Source of the DNA: an uncultured Prevotellaceae bacterium
GTDB taxonomy: Bacteria; Bacteroidota; Bacteroidia; Bacteroidales; Bacteroidaceae
Direction: 5' to 3'
DNA length: 43,172 nucleotides
Assembly (NCBI GenBank): GCA_900316445.1
Contig: ONCZ01000017.1
Span: 1 to 43,172 of the forward strand
Shown here: in pieces, positions 7,201 to 15,776 of the stretch
Position numbering within the stretch: the stretch's first letter is position 1
Layout of the letters: the number at the start of each line of letters is the position of its first letter
The notes under the pieces: model-generated
The model's input: only the letters and a program-made list of their open reading frames with translations
Told to the model about the DNA's origin: nothing
Databases searched by the model: none
Made by a program: the position numbers and the translations under genes

Positions 7201-8838
7201 TTATGACTTGAAGACCTCTTCACCGTCAACGATGGTGGCGATGAGATTGGCCTGGGCGACCTTTTCGATGTCGTCGTGCAGGAAGTCGCAGTCGAATACC
7301 GTCATGTTAGCGATCTTGCCGAACTCGATGGAACCCATGCGATGCTCCTGATGGAACTGCCGGGCCACGTTGATGGTCATGGCGCGCAGCGACTGCTCAC
7401 GGGTGATGGCTTCCTTGAGGTTGCGCGGAGAGGTTGCGCCGCCAGTCACTTCCTTTGGATAGTCGCGCTTCTCAGCCGTATAAATGCTGAGTTTGATATC
7501 CATCATCGGTGAAACGGGATAGTCGGAGTGGAACACCACGTTGGCACCCGCATCATAGAACGACTTGATGGGATAAGCCTCGTCTGCCAGCTGCTGACCC
7601 ACATAAGCGACTTCCTGTTCATAAATGGGAGAACCCTTACATGTCCACAGTGGCGGAACAGCAGGAACGGAACCGGTCTCTGCCATGCGGCGGACATCCT
7701 CGTCGGTGACGAAGTGCAGATGTGCCAGCACGTTGCGCTGTTCCTTGTCGCCTGTGATCTTCTCGGCATCCTCGATACATCCCAGCATGTAGTGGGTGGC
7801 ACCGCCGCCCTCGGAGTGGACGTGTACGGACATGCCTTCCTTGTCGGCTTCAACGATCAGCTCCACCATCTTGTCGTGGTCGTTGAAGCGCTCTGCGCCG
7901 TGATAGCCGGGCTGATCGAGGTAGTCCTGATTCTGCCAGCCCGTATGTGCCTCCGTCACACCGTCGAGGAAAGCCTTGGGGCCGATGATATGGAAATACT
8001 CACCGCTCATCTCCGCACGCTCTGCGGCAATGCGGGCTATCTCAGCCTTGGGGTCGGCAATATTGTCAGTCACATACATATAGGCGTAGGTGCGCAGTTT
8101 CAGCCTGCCTTCCTCCTCCAGCTCATGGTAGGCCTTGGGAGCATTCTTGTTGACAACCTCCACGCCGGCATCACCGACGGCAGTAAAGCCGCTGCTGAGG
8201 GCCATATCCTGCCAGGCGAGCAGATATTCCTTGATATCCTCTACGGTAGCGGGGAGCTTCGGAACGATCTCGAATACGGGGCCTTCACAGATGTAGCCGT
8301 CGGGTTCACCGTTCTGATCTACATGTACGAGGTCGTAGCCCCATTTCTTAGCATAGGCCGCATCGATGCCGGCCCATTCCAGTGCCTTGGTGTTGAGCAG
8401 CATGGAATGTCCGCCAGCCGTCTGCATGAGCAGTGGCTTGTCGGAGCAGATCTCGTCGAGATAGGCCTTGCTGACATATTCCTCATTTTCCACCCATCCT
8501 GCGGCTACATAGAAACCACGCTGCGGGTTCTTCGCAATGAATGCCTTGATGATGTTACGATATCTTGCATAGTCGGTGGTCAGCCCTCCCTCCATCAGGT
8601 TCGCCTGTCCGATGGCGCGGTAACCGGCCAAGTGGCCGTGACAATGGGACTCCATAAAGCCCGGATAGATGAAGTTGTCACCATAGTCCAGCACCTGTGC
8701 ATCGGCACTGGCAAGTTTCTTCACTTCCTCTGCGCTGCCGATATATACAAACACGCCGTCCTTCACCAATGCAGCCTTGGCAAAGGGCCGCTTCTCATCC
8801 ATCGTGATGATGTTGCCGAAAATAATCGTCTGTTTCAT
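7201..8838 (-). CDS. YtcJ-like amidohydrolase (Amidohydrolase_3 family)
   Basis: A 545-aa metal-dependent hydrolase without a signal peptide. The N-terminal beta-sandwich part contains GNIITMD. The metal motif SHCHGHL (His65, His67) follows, with later conserved features such as VHVHSEGGGATHY, LAHLHFV and FHSDYPVSP. The end (ATIVDGEEV) completes the sandwich. YtcJ relatives hydrolyse amide or ester bonds in small molecules; the substrate is not predictable. It follows the M15 peptidase gene by 29 bp and shares its promoter at about 9661-9669. Confidence 0.85.
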   Translation of the reverse strand: MKQTIIFGNIITMDEKRPFAKAALVKDGVFVYIGSAEEVKKLASADAQVLDYGDNFIYPGFMESHCHGHLAGYRAIGQANLMEGGLTTDYARYRNIIKAFIAKNPQRGFYVAAGWVENEEYVSKAYLDEICSDKPLLMQTAGGHSMLLNTKALEWAGIDAAYAKKWGYDLVHVDQNGEPDGYICEGPVFEIVPKLPATVEDIKEYLLAWQDMALSSGFTAVGDAGVEVVNKNAPKAYHELEEEGRLKLRTYAYMYVTDNIADPKAEIARIAAERAEMSGEYFHIIGPKAFLDGVTEAHTGWQNQDYLDQPGYHGAERFNDHDKMVELIVEADKEGMSVHVHSEGGGATHYMLGCIEDAEKITGDKEQRNVLAHLHFVTDEDVRRMAETGSVPAVPPLWTCKGSPIYEQEVAYVGQQLADEAYPIKSFYDAGANVVFHSDYPVSPMMDIKLSIYTAEKRDYPKEVTGGATSPRNLKEAITREQSLRAMTINVARQFHQEHRMGSIEFGKIANMTVFDCDFLHDDIEKVAQANLIATIVDGEEVFKS

Positions 8839-8867
8839 CCTGCAATTTCTTTTTAAATTGTTTATAA

Positions 8868-9605
8868 TTACTCTATTAACTCAAAATGCTGGTAATCCTT
8901 GCGGGTGGTCCAGTCACCGCCCCAGTCGAAGCCGGCCTCGGTGAAGAGGCGGAAGCAGAGGTCGTCATGGTCTATCTTGTAGGGGAAGTTCCAATCGCGA
9001 TTGCAATAGGCCTCGGCGGTGGCGGGCTGGATGAAGAGCGAGCCATCGTCGCGTACCTTATAATAAGGATTATAGAGCGTGTTGATGTCGATGGCCAGTC
9101 CGCGGGCATGCTTCGACAGGTTGGTGCTTCCGGCGATGGTGCGGTAGCAGAAGCACGACGAGTTGTTGTCGCGCATCTGCGTCTCGTCGTCAGCGTCATA
9201 GACATCAGGCAGCAGCATGCGCTGGATGGGGTACTTCGCATCGAACAGCTGGCGCAGGATACGGGCCACGCAGTCGGCAATCTGCTTGTTGCACACCATC
9301 TCGCCAATGTGCATCTGGTTGTCGTAGTCCCAGTGCAGGGCCCGTATGTGGCGCAGGTCATCGCGGCCTATATAGGGATTCTCCTTGTAGGTCTTGCCCT
9401 GCATGCGCTGCCATACGCCATCGGGGATGGGCTCCGCGGCGAAGCACTTGTCGATGCCTCCGTAGGCTGCAACGGCTTCGGCGCTGACGGTCTTTCCCGC
9501 CAGCCATTCCGTGAGTGCCGTTGTGTCGGGCGGCGTACTATTGTCGTTGTTGCCGCACGATGTGAGCATGATGGTGCAAAGCACCAGGCATATCAGTTTT
9601 CTCAT
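8868..9605 (-). CDS. M15-family peptidase lipoprotein (D-Ala-D-Ala carboxypeptidase-like)
   Basis: A 245-aa protein with lipobox LTSC (Cys17). The C-terminal half has the M15 zinc-site pattern: SKHARGLAIDI (His166, Asp173) and DYQHFE (His240). Members cut D-Ala-D-Ala or L-Ala-D-Glu bonds in peptidoglycan, so a cell-wall trimming role in the envelope is likely. It is the first gene of a two-gene operon with the amidohydrolase. The pairing could point to peptide salvage, but that is only a guess from proximity. Confidence 0.8.
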   Translation of the reverse strand: MRKLICLVLCTIMLTSCGNNDNSTPPDTTALTEWLAGKTVSAEAVAAYGGIDKCFAAEPIPDGVWQRMQGKTYKENPYIGRDDLRHIRALHWDYDNQMHIGEMVCNKQIADCVARILRQLFDAKYPIQRMLLPDVYDADDETQMRDNNSSCFCYRTIAGSTNLSKHARGLAIDINTLYNPYYKVRDDGSLFIQPATAEAYCNRDWNFPYKIDHDDLCFRLFTEAGFDWGGDWTTRKDYQHFELIE

Positions 9606-9660
9606 AATTATATTATTTTTAGTTACATATATTTATAGTCACCGGATTAGATAACCGTTG

Positions 9661-9669
9661 GCAAAGTTA
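9661..9669 (-). promoter_or_regulatory. -7 box TAACTTTGC for the M15 peptidase/amidohydrolase operon
   Basis: Minus-strand -7 box about 56 bp upstream of the start at 9605, just after the terminator of the preceding operon. Confidence 0.65.
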
Positions 9670-9688
9670 GCAATTTCTCCCCAAAAAG

Positions 9689-9717
9689 AATCACGGTTCA
9701 AGTCCTAAACCGTGATT
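9689..9717 (-). terminator. Hairpin terminator of the MATE/Kef/AraC operon
   Basis: A perfect 10-bp stem, AATCACGGTT/AACCGTGATT, with a 9-nt loop. On the minus strand it is followed by a T-rich run. On the plus strand TTTTT also follows, so it may work in both directions. Confidence 0.7.
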
Positions 9718-9769
9718 TTTGCAGATTTTGGTACTTTTTTTGCAGATTTTGTTAAACTGGGACTGTTGT

Positions 9770-10855
9770 TTATTGTTTCATCCAGGCAGTCACAGACAGA
9801 CCCATTTTGCGCTTGAAGGCATTGTTAAAGGTGTTATAATTACGGAAGCCGCTCTCCTTAGCCAACTGTTGGGCGGTGAAAGAGCGACGGGCATCAACGG
9901 CCTCGCGATAGAGGATGATGAAGTAGTTGACGCGCAAATCGTTGATATAGGCATTGTAAGTCGTGCCCTGATTGGAAAAATACTGGCTGAGATAGAAACG
10001 GTTGGTTCCAATAGTTTTAGCAAGCTGTAAAAGAGTCAGGTCGTGCTGTAGGTAGAGGTGCGTGTCTATGCAATACTGCTGCAGTAAGGGAGCAATGTAT
10101 TCGTAAGTGGCTTGTGTGGTGATGGTTTCCTCCTCGACAGGAGAGGGCAGAGGCTCGGAGATGCTCAGGTCACTCAATGTCTCTACCCGCCACAGGAGAT
10201 AGCATACAAGGAAAATATCACATGCCTGAACGACGTATTCATAAGCCGGCCACCCGAGACCAAACACATAAAAGCCTAACGTCAGCAGGATGACGGTCTG
10301 TATCAAGAAGCTCTGCCACACCTCCTTGTGTTCCAGGTCGGCATAGTTGTCGCGCAACCACCGTCCGTACCGTCTGACCTCGCGTACCATATATATTATT
10401 AAGCCCATGCACATCAGCAGGAAATAGATATATGCTATCGGCAGAAAAGCATAACTACGGGTGATAAAGTTGAATGCATTTCCTACAGCGATTGGTGCAA
10501 ACATCACGGCAATAGGCCACAACGGTCGCCTGCGGTCTTGCAGCATAGAGAGCAATAATACAATCACCAAAGGACAAACAATCATGCAGTCGAGCAATGT
10601 GCCTATAAGATTGCACAGCAAAATATCATCGTCTGAGGTGAGAAAAACGCCCGGCAGATACGCCACGTGGCTCAAAGTCATGGAAGCAAAGAGGGCTGCC
10701 GTCCACCGGCGCAGTCGCAATGGCGGCGTAATGTCTGAGGCAAAGGCATTACCCCGACGGAGCAGAAGATAAATACTTGCTATCATAGATAACAAGGCCG
10801 CTCCTGCATAGAGCATATAATATAGGAGCTCTTCTTGTCCTGGCAGTTTATACAT
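9770..10855 (-). CDS. Membrane-bound AraC-family transcriptional regulator
   Basis: A 361-aa protein. About residues 10-220 contain six or seven hydrophobic segments. The C-terminal 110 residues form an AraC-type double helix-turn-helix (LTLLQLAKTIGTNRFYLSQ, then QLAKESGFRNYNTFNNAFK and KRKMGLSVTAW). Such proteins are common in Bacteroidetes and are thought to sense a membrane or envelope signal and bind DNA directly; no periplasmic ligand domain is present. It is the last gene of the operon, starting 5 bp after the Kef-type gene, so it may regulate that operon. Confidence 0.85.
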   Translation of the reverse strand: MYKLPGQEELLYYMLYAGAALLSMIASIYLLLRRGNAFASDITPPLRLRRWTAALFASMTLSHVAYLPGVFLTSDDDILLCNLIGTLLDCMIVCPLVIVLLLSMLQDRRRPLWPIAVMFAPIAVGNAFNFITRSYAFLPIAYIYFLLMCMGLIIYMVREVRRYGRWLRDNYADLEHKEVWQSFLIQTVILLTLGFYVFGLGWPAYEYVVQACDIFLVCYLLWRVETLSDLSISEPLPSPVEEETITTQATYEYIAPLLQQYCIDTHLYLQHDLTLLQLAKTIGTNRFYLSQYFSNQGTTYNAYINDLRVNYFIILYREAVDARRSFTAQQLAKESGFRNYNTFNNAFKRKMGLSVTAWMKQ

Positions 10856-10860
10856 AATCG

Positions 10861-12213
10861 TTAAGAAGCAGGTTGTTCTTCATCATGAGCACTCATGTTC
10901 TTGATAAACAGATTGACAAGATGCTTCAAGAAGAAGGTATGCTTGACTGCATGGCGCGCCTTGTTTGCTAATGAACTCTTGTTGCCGGATGGTTTAGCCG
11001 CCTCTGCTTCTGCCACTTGCTGCTCGCGCTGGTCGATCTTAGCACGCATGCTCGCTGGAACGTGATTATAAAGGAACGTATAGCATGGCCCGGCAGCCTT
11101 CATAATATAAGGCGTGAGGAAGGTGGTCACCACACTGGATGCCACGATGATGGGGTAGATAATGGGATTGAGAACCCCTAGGCTTGTACCCAGTCCAGCG
11201 ATGATGAATGAGAACTCGCCAATCTGCACAAACGAGAAACTGGTCAGCATGGAGTCGCGCATCGTCTGACCGCCCCACCAGCAACCCAAGGTAGCAAAGA
11301 GAATCATTCCGATGATAATGACCAGGCTGACATAGACGATGCTCACCCAGTATTCCGCCAATGAAGCCGGATCAATCATCATACCCACAGAGATGAAGAA
11401 GATAGCTGCAAAGACATTCTTCAGCGGTGTCATCAGCTTTTCGATACGATGCGACTCCACTGTCTCGGCAAGGATAGATCCCATCACGAAAGCACCGAGT
11501 GCACTGCTGAACCCTGCTTCCTCTGCCGTCAGGACCATACCCAAGCACAGACCCAAGGCGAGGATGATAAGCGTCTCGTCATTCAAATGATTTTTCACTT
11601 TGCGTATCAGTGTCGGTATAATCAGTATTCCGCAGACGAACCATGCCGCGAGCGTAATGGCCAGATCGACGACCTTGCCGGCCAACTCGGCACCCTCGAA
11701 CTGATGGCGGATGGCTATACTGGAGAGCAATACCATCAGAACCACAGCCACCACATCCTCCACGATGAGAATGCTGGTCGCTCCCTTGACGAAACGCGCC
11801 TTACTCAAACCTGCCTCGTCAATGGCCTTCATCACGATAGTGGTGCTCGACATACAAAGCATGCCCGCCAGAAACAGAGAGTTGACCATGTCAAAATTGG
11901 CATCCCATCCCACGAGGTAGCCTAAGAGCATCATGCCCACGATGATTGTCAATGCGCCTACGGCTGCCACCTTGCCGCTGCTGATGAGATTCTTCAGGCG
12001 GAACTCCAGACCGATGCAGAACAATACAAACAGTACACCGATGTCGCCCCATGCCTTCACATTGTCTCCATTCACAAGGGTCTCGCCAAACAGATTAGGA
12101 CCTACCAGCACACCAGCCACGATATAACCCAGCACCACTGGCTGCTTTAACAACTTAAACAGAATACTGACTACAGCTGCTGTAATCATCAAAATGTATA
12201 AATCTTGTACCAT
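10861..12213 (-). CDS. Kef-type CPA2 cation:proton antiporter (no TrkA domain)
   Basis: A 450-aa membrane protein with about 12-13 hydrophobic segments and the CPA2 hallmarks LGYIVAGVLVGP and VLFVLFCIGLEF. It ends in about 60 polar, basic residues. Unlike KefB/KefC it lacks a C-terminal nucleotide-binding TrkA-N domain, as in many shorter Na+(K+)/H+ exchangers. It lies 18 bp after the MATE gene and 5 bp before the AraC gene. A role in ion or pH homeostasis fits the family; the ion cannot be told. Confidence 0.85.
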   Translation of the reverse strand: MVQDLYILMITAAVVSILFKLLKQPVVLGYIVAGVLVGPNLFGETLVNGDNVKAWGDIGVLFVLFCIGLEFRLKNLISSGKVAAVGALTIIVGMMLLGYLVGWDANFDMVNSLFLAGMLCMSSTTIVMKAIDEAGLSKARFVKGATSILIVEDVVAVVLMVLLSSIAIRHQFEGAELAGKVVDLAITLAAWFVCGILIIPTLIRKVKNHLNDETLIILALGLCLGMVLTAEEAGFSSALGAFVMGSILAETVESHRIEKLMTPLKNVFAAIFFISVGMMIDPASLAEYWVSIVYVSLVIIIGMILFATLGCWWGGQTMRDSMLTSFSFVQIGEFSFIIAGLGTSLGVLNPIIYPIIVASSVVTTFLTPYIMKAAGPCYTFLYNHVPASMRAKIDQREQQVAEAEAAKPSGNKSSLANKARHAVKHTFFLKHLVNLFIKNMSAHDEEQPAS

Positions 12214-12231
12214 AATTATAATATATTTTAA

Positions 12232-13599
12232 TTAACGACTGATAATACCTTTATTTGTCAATAGAATCACACCCAGCGTCATGCATTCTGCAACTGGAAC
12301 GGCGAGCCACATGCCTTGTGGATAAATGAATATAGGCATCAGGATAAATGCCGGTACAAGGAATACCAGCCCCCGGAACAGCATACATAGCGTAGCCCGG
12401 GTGTTCTGTTCGGTGGCTTGAAAATATCCGATAATGGCCACATTCATAGCAAAGAATATGGCAGAATAAGCGAACAAAGGAAGTCCGCTCATAGCAATCT
12501 CATAGGCTTTCGTGTCTGCTTGCAGGAAAAGACTGACAAGTGGCTTGGTACACAAGGTGAGAAACATTGTTGCCAATACACCACAGACGGTAGCGGTACT
12601 GAAGCTCACCCTAAAGGCTCTTCGCACACGGTAGCGGTTGCCTGCACCATGATTGAAACTGATAATGGGCTGGGCAGACTGTGCCACCGCATTGTTGACC
12701 ATAAACACGATAGGATAAAGATAGCAGGCAACACAGAAGGCGGCTACACCGTCTTCGCCCAACTCTCGCATAAAGACGTAGTTGCCGGTAAGCAACATTA
12801 TCGACATGGCCAGTTCTCCAAGCATAGAGGAAAAACCACTACGAGCCATATACCCCACATTGCGTGCTGTCAGATAAAGACTGGTACGGCTGAGCTTTAG
12901 TCTGAATAACCTGACGGTCTTTGCACGGAAGAACATATACCAGACCACCATTCCTGCGGCAGCGGCGCAGCTGATCGATGATGCGATGCCGCTACCCGCA
13001 ATACCCATCTGCATCGGGAACACAAACAGCCAGTCCAGAAAGATGTTCAGTAAGCCGGGAAAGATTTCTAATGAGGCTGCAAACTTGGGTGATCCGTCAA
13101 GTCTGATGACGAAGGTGCCGATCATCTGGATGACGATGCAGATACAGCCAAGAAGAATGGCGAGAAGATAAGCCTGACATAATGGCAACAGCGTCTCACT
13201 GCTTCCTAAAAGTCGCAAGAAAGGTATGCGGAAGAGAAAAACAGCAATAGCAATGATGACCATCAGCAGCGTGGCCACATCGAAGGCTTGGGTGATATTG
13301 ATATTGGCGGCCTTGTTGTTGTTCTGTGATAGATGGATACTTGCCACAACTGACACGCCCACACCGAACATCAGCGCAAGGCCCGTCGTAATCAAAAACA
13401 AAGGCGAGACAATATTGATGGCTGCCAGCGCATTGCTTCCCACTCCTTGTCCGACGAATATACCGTCTGCAACAGTAAAGAGGGATGCAAACACCATAGA
13501 CAATAACGTAGGATAGAAGATGCTGTTAAACAGTGGTTCAATCCTCGTCTTTCCGAAGTCTATGCTGTCTCTTTCCTTGTCTTTGATTTTTTTAGTCAT
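12232..13599 (-). CDS. MATE-family efflux transporter
   Basis: A 455-aa protein with about 12 hydrophobic segments in two related halves. MATE features include FNSIFYPTLLSMVFASLFTV at the first helix, DGIFVGQGVGSNALAAINIV and RLDGSPKFAASLEIFPGLLN. Family members export drugs or metabolites in exchange for Na+ or H+. It starts 7 bp after the stop of the upstream membrane protein gene and continues into the Kef-type gene, so the four genes at 14170-9770 form one transcription unit. Confidence 0.88.
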   Translation of the reverse strand: MTKKIKDKERDSIDFGKTRIEPLFNSIFYPTLLSMVFASLFTVADGIFVGQGVGSNALAAINIVSPLFLITTGLALMFGVGVSVVASIHLSQNNNKAANINITQAFDVATLLMVIIAIAVFLFRIPFLRLLGSSETLLPLCQAYLLAILLGCICIVIQMIGTFVIRLDGSPKFAASLEIFPGLLNIFLDWLFVFPMQMGIAGSGIASSISCAAAAGMVVWYMFFRAKTVRLFRLKLSRTSLYLTARNVGYMARSGFSSMLGELAMSIMLLTGNYVFMRELGEDGVAAFCVACYLYPIVFMVNNAVAQSAQPIISFNHGAGNRYRVRRAFRVSFSTATVCGVLATMFLTLCTKPLVSLFLQADTKAYEIAMSGLPLFAYSAIFFAMNVAIIGYFQATEQNTRATLCMLFRGLVFLVPAFILMPIFIYPQGMWLAVPVAECMTLGVILLTNKGIISR

Positions 13600-13606
13600 T
13601 CCGCTG

Positions 13607-14170
13607 TCAATCCTCTACTTCCGTTACGAAACAAGCCACCATTCCATAAGAAATGGTGGGTCGTATCCATATCTCGGTCAGCATATAGTTGGTTTCTTCG
13701 TCGGCAGGCTCAAACCACATGATGTCGATTTGGTAGAGTGTGGCTATGATAATATCGATGATGCAGATAGTCCACAGGTTGCTCTTTGAGTAGCTTTTCC
13801 AGTCCTTGCGGGCATAGAAGAAGGTGAGCGTACAGAGCAGCAGCACCGACAGCGTGAAGCACGCCAGGTGGAGCGGATAATTGGCCAATGGTGGCGCAAA
13901 GAGGATGTCGCGCAACAGGATCGTTATGCCCACACATAGCGACGTCCAATAGTTGAACTGCAGAGTGGTGAGGTGTGGGGAGTTGAAGAAGTACATCCAT
14001 ATCATCACCAGACAGGCAATGTAGAACAAATTGAGAATAAGTTCTGGCCATGAGTTGCTCAGGCCGAAATGAAAAACGCCAAAGAGCGTGACGCCCACAG
14101 AGAGCAGAGCTGCAACGGCGGTAATGACGATGTCGAATACTTTGGCTTTCTTGCCGAATCTTGTTTGCAT
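13607..14170 (-). CDS. Small polytopic membrane protein of unknown function
   Basis: A 187-aa protein with five or six hydrophobic segments, a basic N-terminus (MQTRFGKKAK) and an acidic end. I do not recognise the family. It is the first gene of the MATE/Kef/AraC operon, transcribed from a promoter in the 97-bp repeat. Residues about 95-150 contain RKDWKSYSKSNLW between two helices, likely a cytoplasmic loop. Confidence 0.75.
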   Translation of the reverse strand: MQTRFGKKAKVFDIVITAVAALLSVGVTLFGVFHFGLSNSWPELILNLFYIACLVMIWMYFFNSPHLTTLQFNYWTSLCVGITILLRDILFAPPLANYPLHLACFTLSVLLLCTLTFFYARKDWKSYSKSNLWTICIIDIIIATLYQIDIMWFEPADEETNYMLTEIWIRPTISYGMVACFVTEVED

Positions 14171-14211
14171 ATATTTTTACGGTTATAAATAATTATTTTA
14201 TAGCTTTACAT

Positions 14212-14308
14212 TTTGCAAAGATAAGCAAATTTTTCCAAACCGCCAAACTTAAAAGTCTCAAATTTCAACTCTTTCCTTATTTTGAAACAAAAATTGTATA
14301 TTTTGCAA
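14212..14308 (-). repeat. 97-bp promoter-bearing intergenic repeat, copy 2
   Basis: The second copy of the repeat at 3928-4024, of the same length with about 11 mismatches. On the minus strand it ends in TATCTTTGC (14223-14215), 45 bp ahead of the start of the membrane protein operon. Past the copy, on the prfB side, the flanks differ from copy 1. Confidence 0.85.
14215..14223 (-). promoter_or_regulatory. -7 box TATCTTTGC for the membrane protein/MATE/Kef/AraC operon
   Basis: Minus-strand -7 box inside the 97-bp repeat, in the same place as in copy 1. Confidence 0.7.
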
Positions 14309-14312
14309 CTCC

Positions 14313-14354
14313 ATTCACGCAAATTCAACATCAATTCACGCATTTTCAACATCC
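14313..14354. repeat. Two 21-bp tandem repeats between copy 2 and prfB
   Basis: ATTCACGC-AAA-TTCAACATCA and ATTCACGC-ATT-TTCAACATCC lie head to tail with 18 of 21 bases identical. Confidence 0.7.
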
Positions 14355-14445
14355 TCCCCACCGTTAACGATGGTGACGATGAGAAATCAAATGAATAAAT
14401 GATATTATTTTTTGTTTCTTTTGTTCTTATGTCTAAAAAAAGTAG

Positions 14446-14454
14446 TACCTTTGC
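14446..14454 (+). promoter_or_regulatory. -7 box TACCTTTGC for prfB
   Basis: The box ends 5-6 bp before the ATG at 14459, so the mRNA would begin at or right next to the start codon. Confidence 0.6.
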
Positions 14455-14458
14455 ACCC

Positions 14459-15583
14459 ATGATTACGCAAGACCAACTAAAAGATGTATTAGAACGGGCG
14501 GATGCACTGCACCGTTATCTGGAGATTGACAAGAAACAGATGGAGTACGAAGAGGAGGATCTTCGTACCCAGGCGCCTGACTTCTGGGAGGACCGCGTCA
14601 GGGCCGAGGAACAGATGAAGAAGGTGAAGGGCATCAAGCGCTGGATTGACGATTATAAAGAGGTACGCACGATGGCTGACGAGTTGCAGCTGGCCTTCGA
14701 CTTCTATAAGGACGAGATGGTGACGGAGGAGGAGGTCGATGAGACTTACGCCAAGGCCGTCAAGGCCATCGAGGACCTGGAACTGAAGAATATGCTCCGC
14801 CAGAAGGAGGACCCGATGGAGGCGGTGATGAAGATCAATTCGGGTGCCGGTGGCACGGAGGCACAGGACTGGGCCTCGATGCTGATGCGAATGTATATGC
14901 GCTGGGCGGAGGCTCACGGCTATAAGGTGACCATCTCGAACCTGCTCGACGGTGATGAGGCTGGTATCAAGAGTGTGACGATGCAGATAGAGGGCGGCGA
15001 GTATGCCTACGGCTATCTGAAGTCAGAGAACGGTGTACACCGTCTGGTGCGTGTCAGTCCGTTCAATGCCCAGGGCAAGCGCATGACGAGCTTTGCCTCG
15101 GTGTTCGTGTCGCCGCTGGTGGATGATACCATCGAGGTGTATGTCGATCCAGCCAAGTTGTCGTGGGATACGTTCCGTTCGAGTGGTGCCGGTGGTCAGA
15201 ATGTGAACAAGGTGGAGTCGGGTGTCCGTCTGCGCTATTGGTACACAGATCCTGATACGGGTGAGGAAGAGGAAATCCTCATCGAGAATACGGAAACGCG
15301 CGACCAGCCGAAGAATAAGGAACGTGCGATGACGCTGCTGAAGTCACAACTCTACGACCGTGCGATGAAGAAGCGTCTGGAGGCGCAGGCAAAGATCGAG
15401 GCGGGAAAGAAAAAGATCGAGTGGGGCAGTCAGATCCGTTCGTATGTCTTCGATGACAAGCGTGTCAAGGACCATCGTACCAATTTCGAGACCCGTGATG
15501 TCGACAGTGTCATGAATGGCAAGATCGATGGTTTCATCAAGGCTTATCTCATGGAATTCCCCGTCAACGACGATGATAATTAA
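14459..15583 (+). CDS. prfB: Peptide chain release factor 2
   Basis: A 374-aa class I release factor that ends translation at UGA and UAA. The codon-recognition tripeptide Ser200-Pro-Phe (RVSPF) marks RF2, and the catalytic GGQ is at 245-247 (SGAGGQNVNK). An upstream in-frame start at 14399 was passed over: it would run through the promoter, while ATG 14459 gives the usual N-terminus (MITQDQLKDVLERADALHRYL). The gene reads straight through: at the position of the E. coli CTT-TGA-C frameshift site it has CTG GAG, so the autoregulatory frameshift is absent. The downstream small ORF and CYTH gene probably share its transcript. Confidence 0.95.
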   Translation: MITQDQLKDVLERADALHRYLEIDKKQMEYEEEDLRTQAPDFWEDRVRAEEQMKKVKGIKRWIDDYKEVRTMADELQLAFDFYKDEMVTEEEVDETYAKAVKAIEDLELKNMLRQKEDPMEAVMKINSGAGGTEAQDWASMLMRMYMRWAEAHGYKVTISNLLDGDEAGIKSVTMQIEGGEYAYGYLKSENGVHRLVRVSPFNAQGKRMTSFASVFVSPLVDDTIEVYVDPAKLSWDTFRSSGAGGQNVNKVESGVRLRYWYTDPDTGEEEEILIENTETRDQPKNKERAMTLLKSQLYDRAMKKRLEAQAKIEAGKKKIEWGSQIRSYVFDDKRVKDHRTNFETRDVDSVMNGKIDGFIKAYLMEFPVNDDDN

Positions 15584-15617
15584 AGAATTATAAGATTATA
15601 AAATTAAAAAATTAGTT

Positions 15618-15776
15618 ATGGCACAAATTGCAAAACCATCGAAGGCGACACAGAAGAAGGTTGCCTATCAGAAGAAACAGGAAGACAGTGGAAAGAAAGT
15701 GCTGGAGTGGATCTTCGGCGTGTTGGTTGTACTGGCCATCATCTTCGTGATCTATTCCATCTTCATCGTCAGCTGA
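15618..15776 (+). CDS. 52-aa single-pass membrane protein
   Basis: MAQIAKPSKATQKKVAYQKK, then an acidic QEDSGKK and a C-terminal helix (WIFGVLVVLAIIFVIYSIFI). This gives a basic cytoplasmic N-terminus and a tail-anchored type II topology. The ORF starts 34 bp after prfB, and its TGA overlaps the ATG of the CYTH gene (TGATG), which suggests translational coupling and a real gene. I know no function for it. The tail resembles the short membrane proteins often found beside prfB in Bacteroidales, but I cannot confirm that. Confidence 0.75.
   Translation: MAQIAKPSKATQKKVAYQKKQEDSGKKVLEWIFGVLVVLAIIFVIYSIFIVS

Noticed and set aside
7528-8856. 442-codon plus-strand ORF opposite the amidohydrolase
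   Set aside because: Antisense shadow produced by codon bias; the minus-strand product has full metal-site motifs.
14399-14458. Longer start for prfB
   Set aside because: It would translate through the -7 box; the N-terminus of RF2 fits ATG 14459.
15707-15775. Longer start for the CYTH gene
   Set aside because: It overlaps the 52-aa gene, and the ExExK motif stands right after ATG 15776 as in the family.
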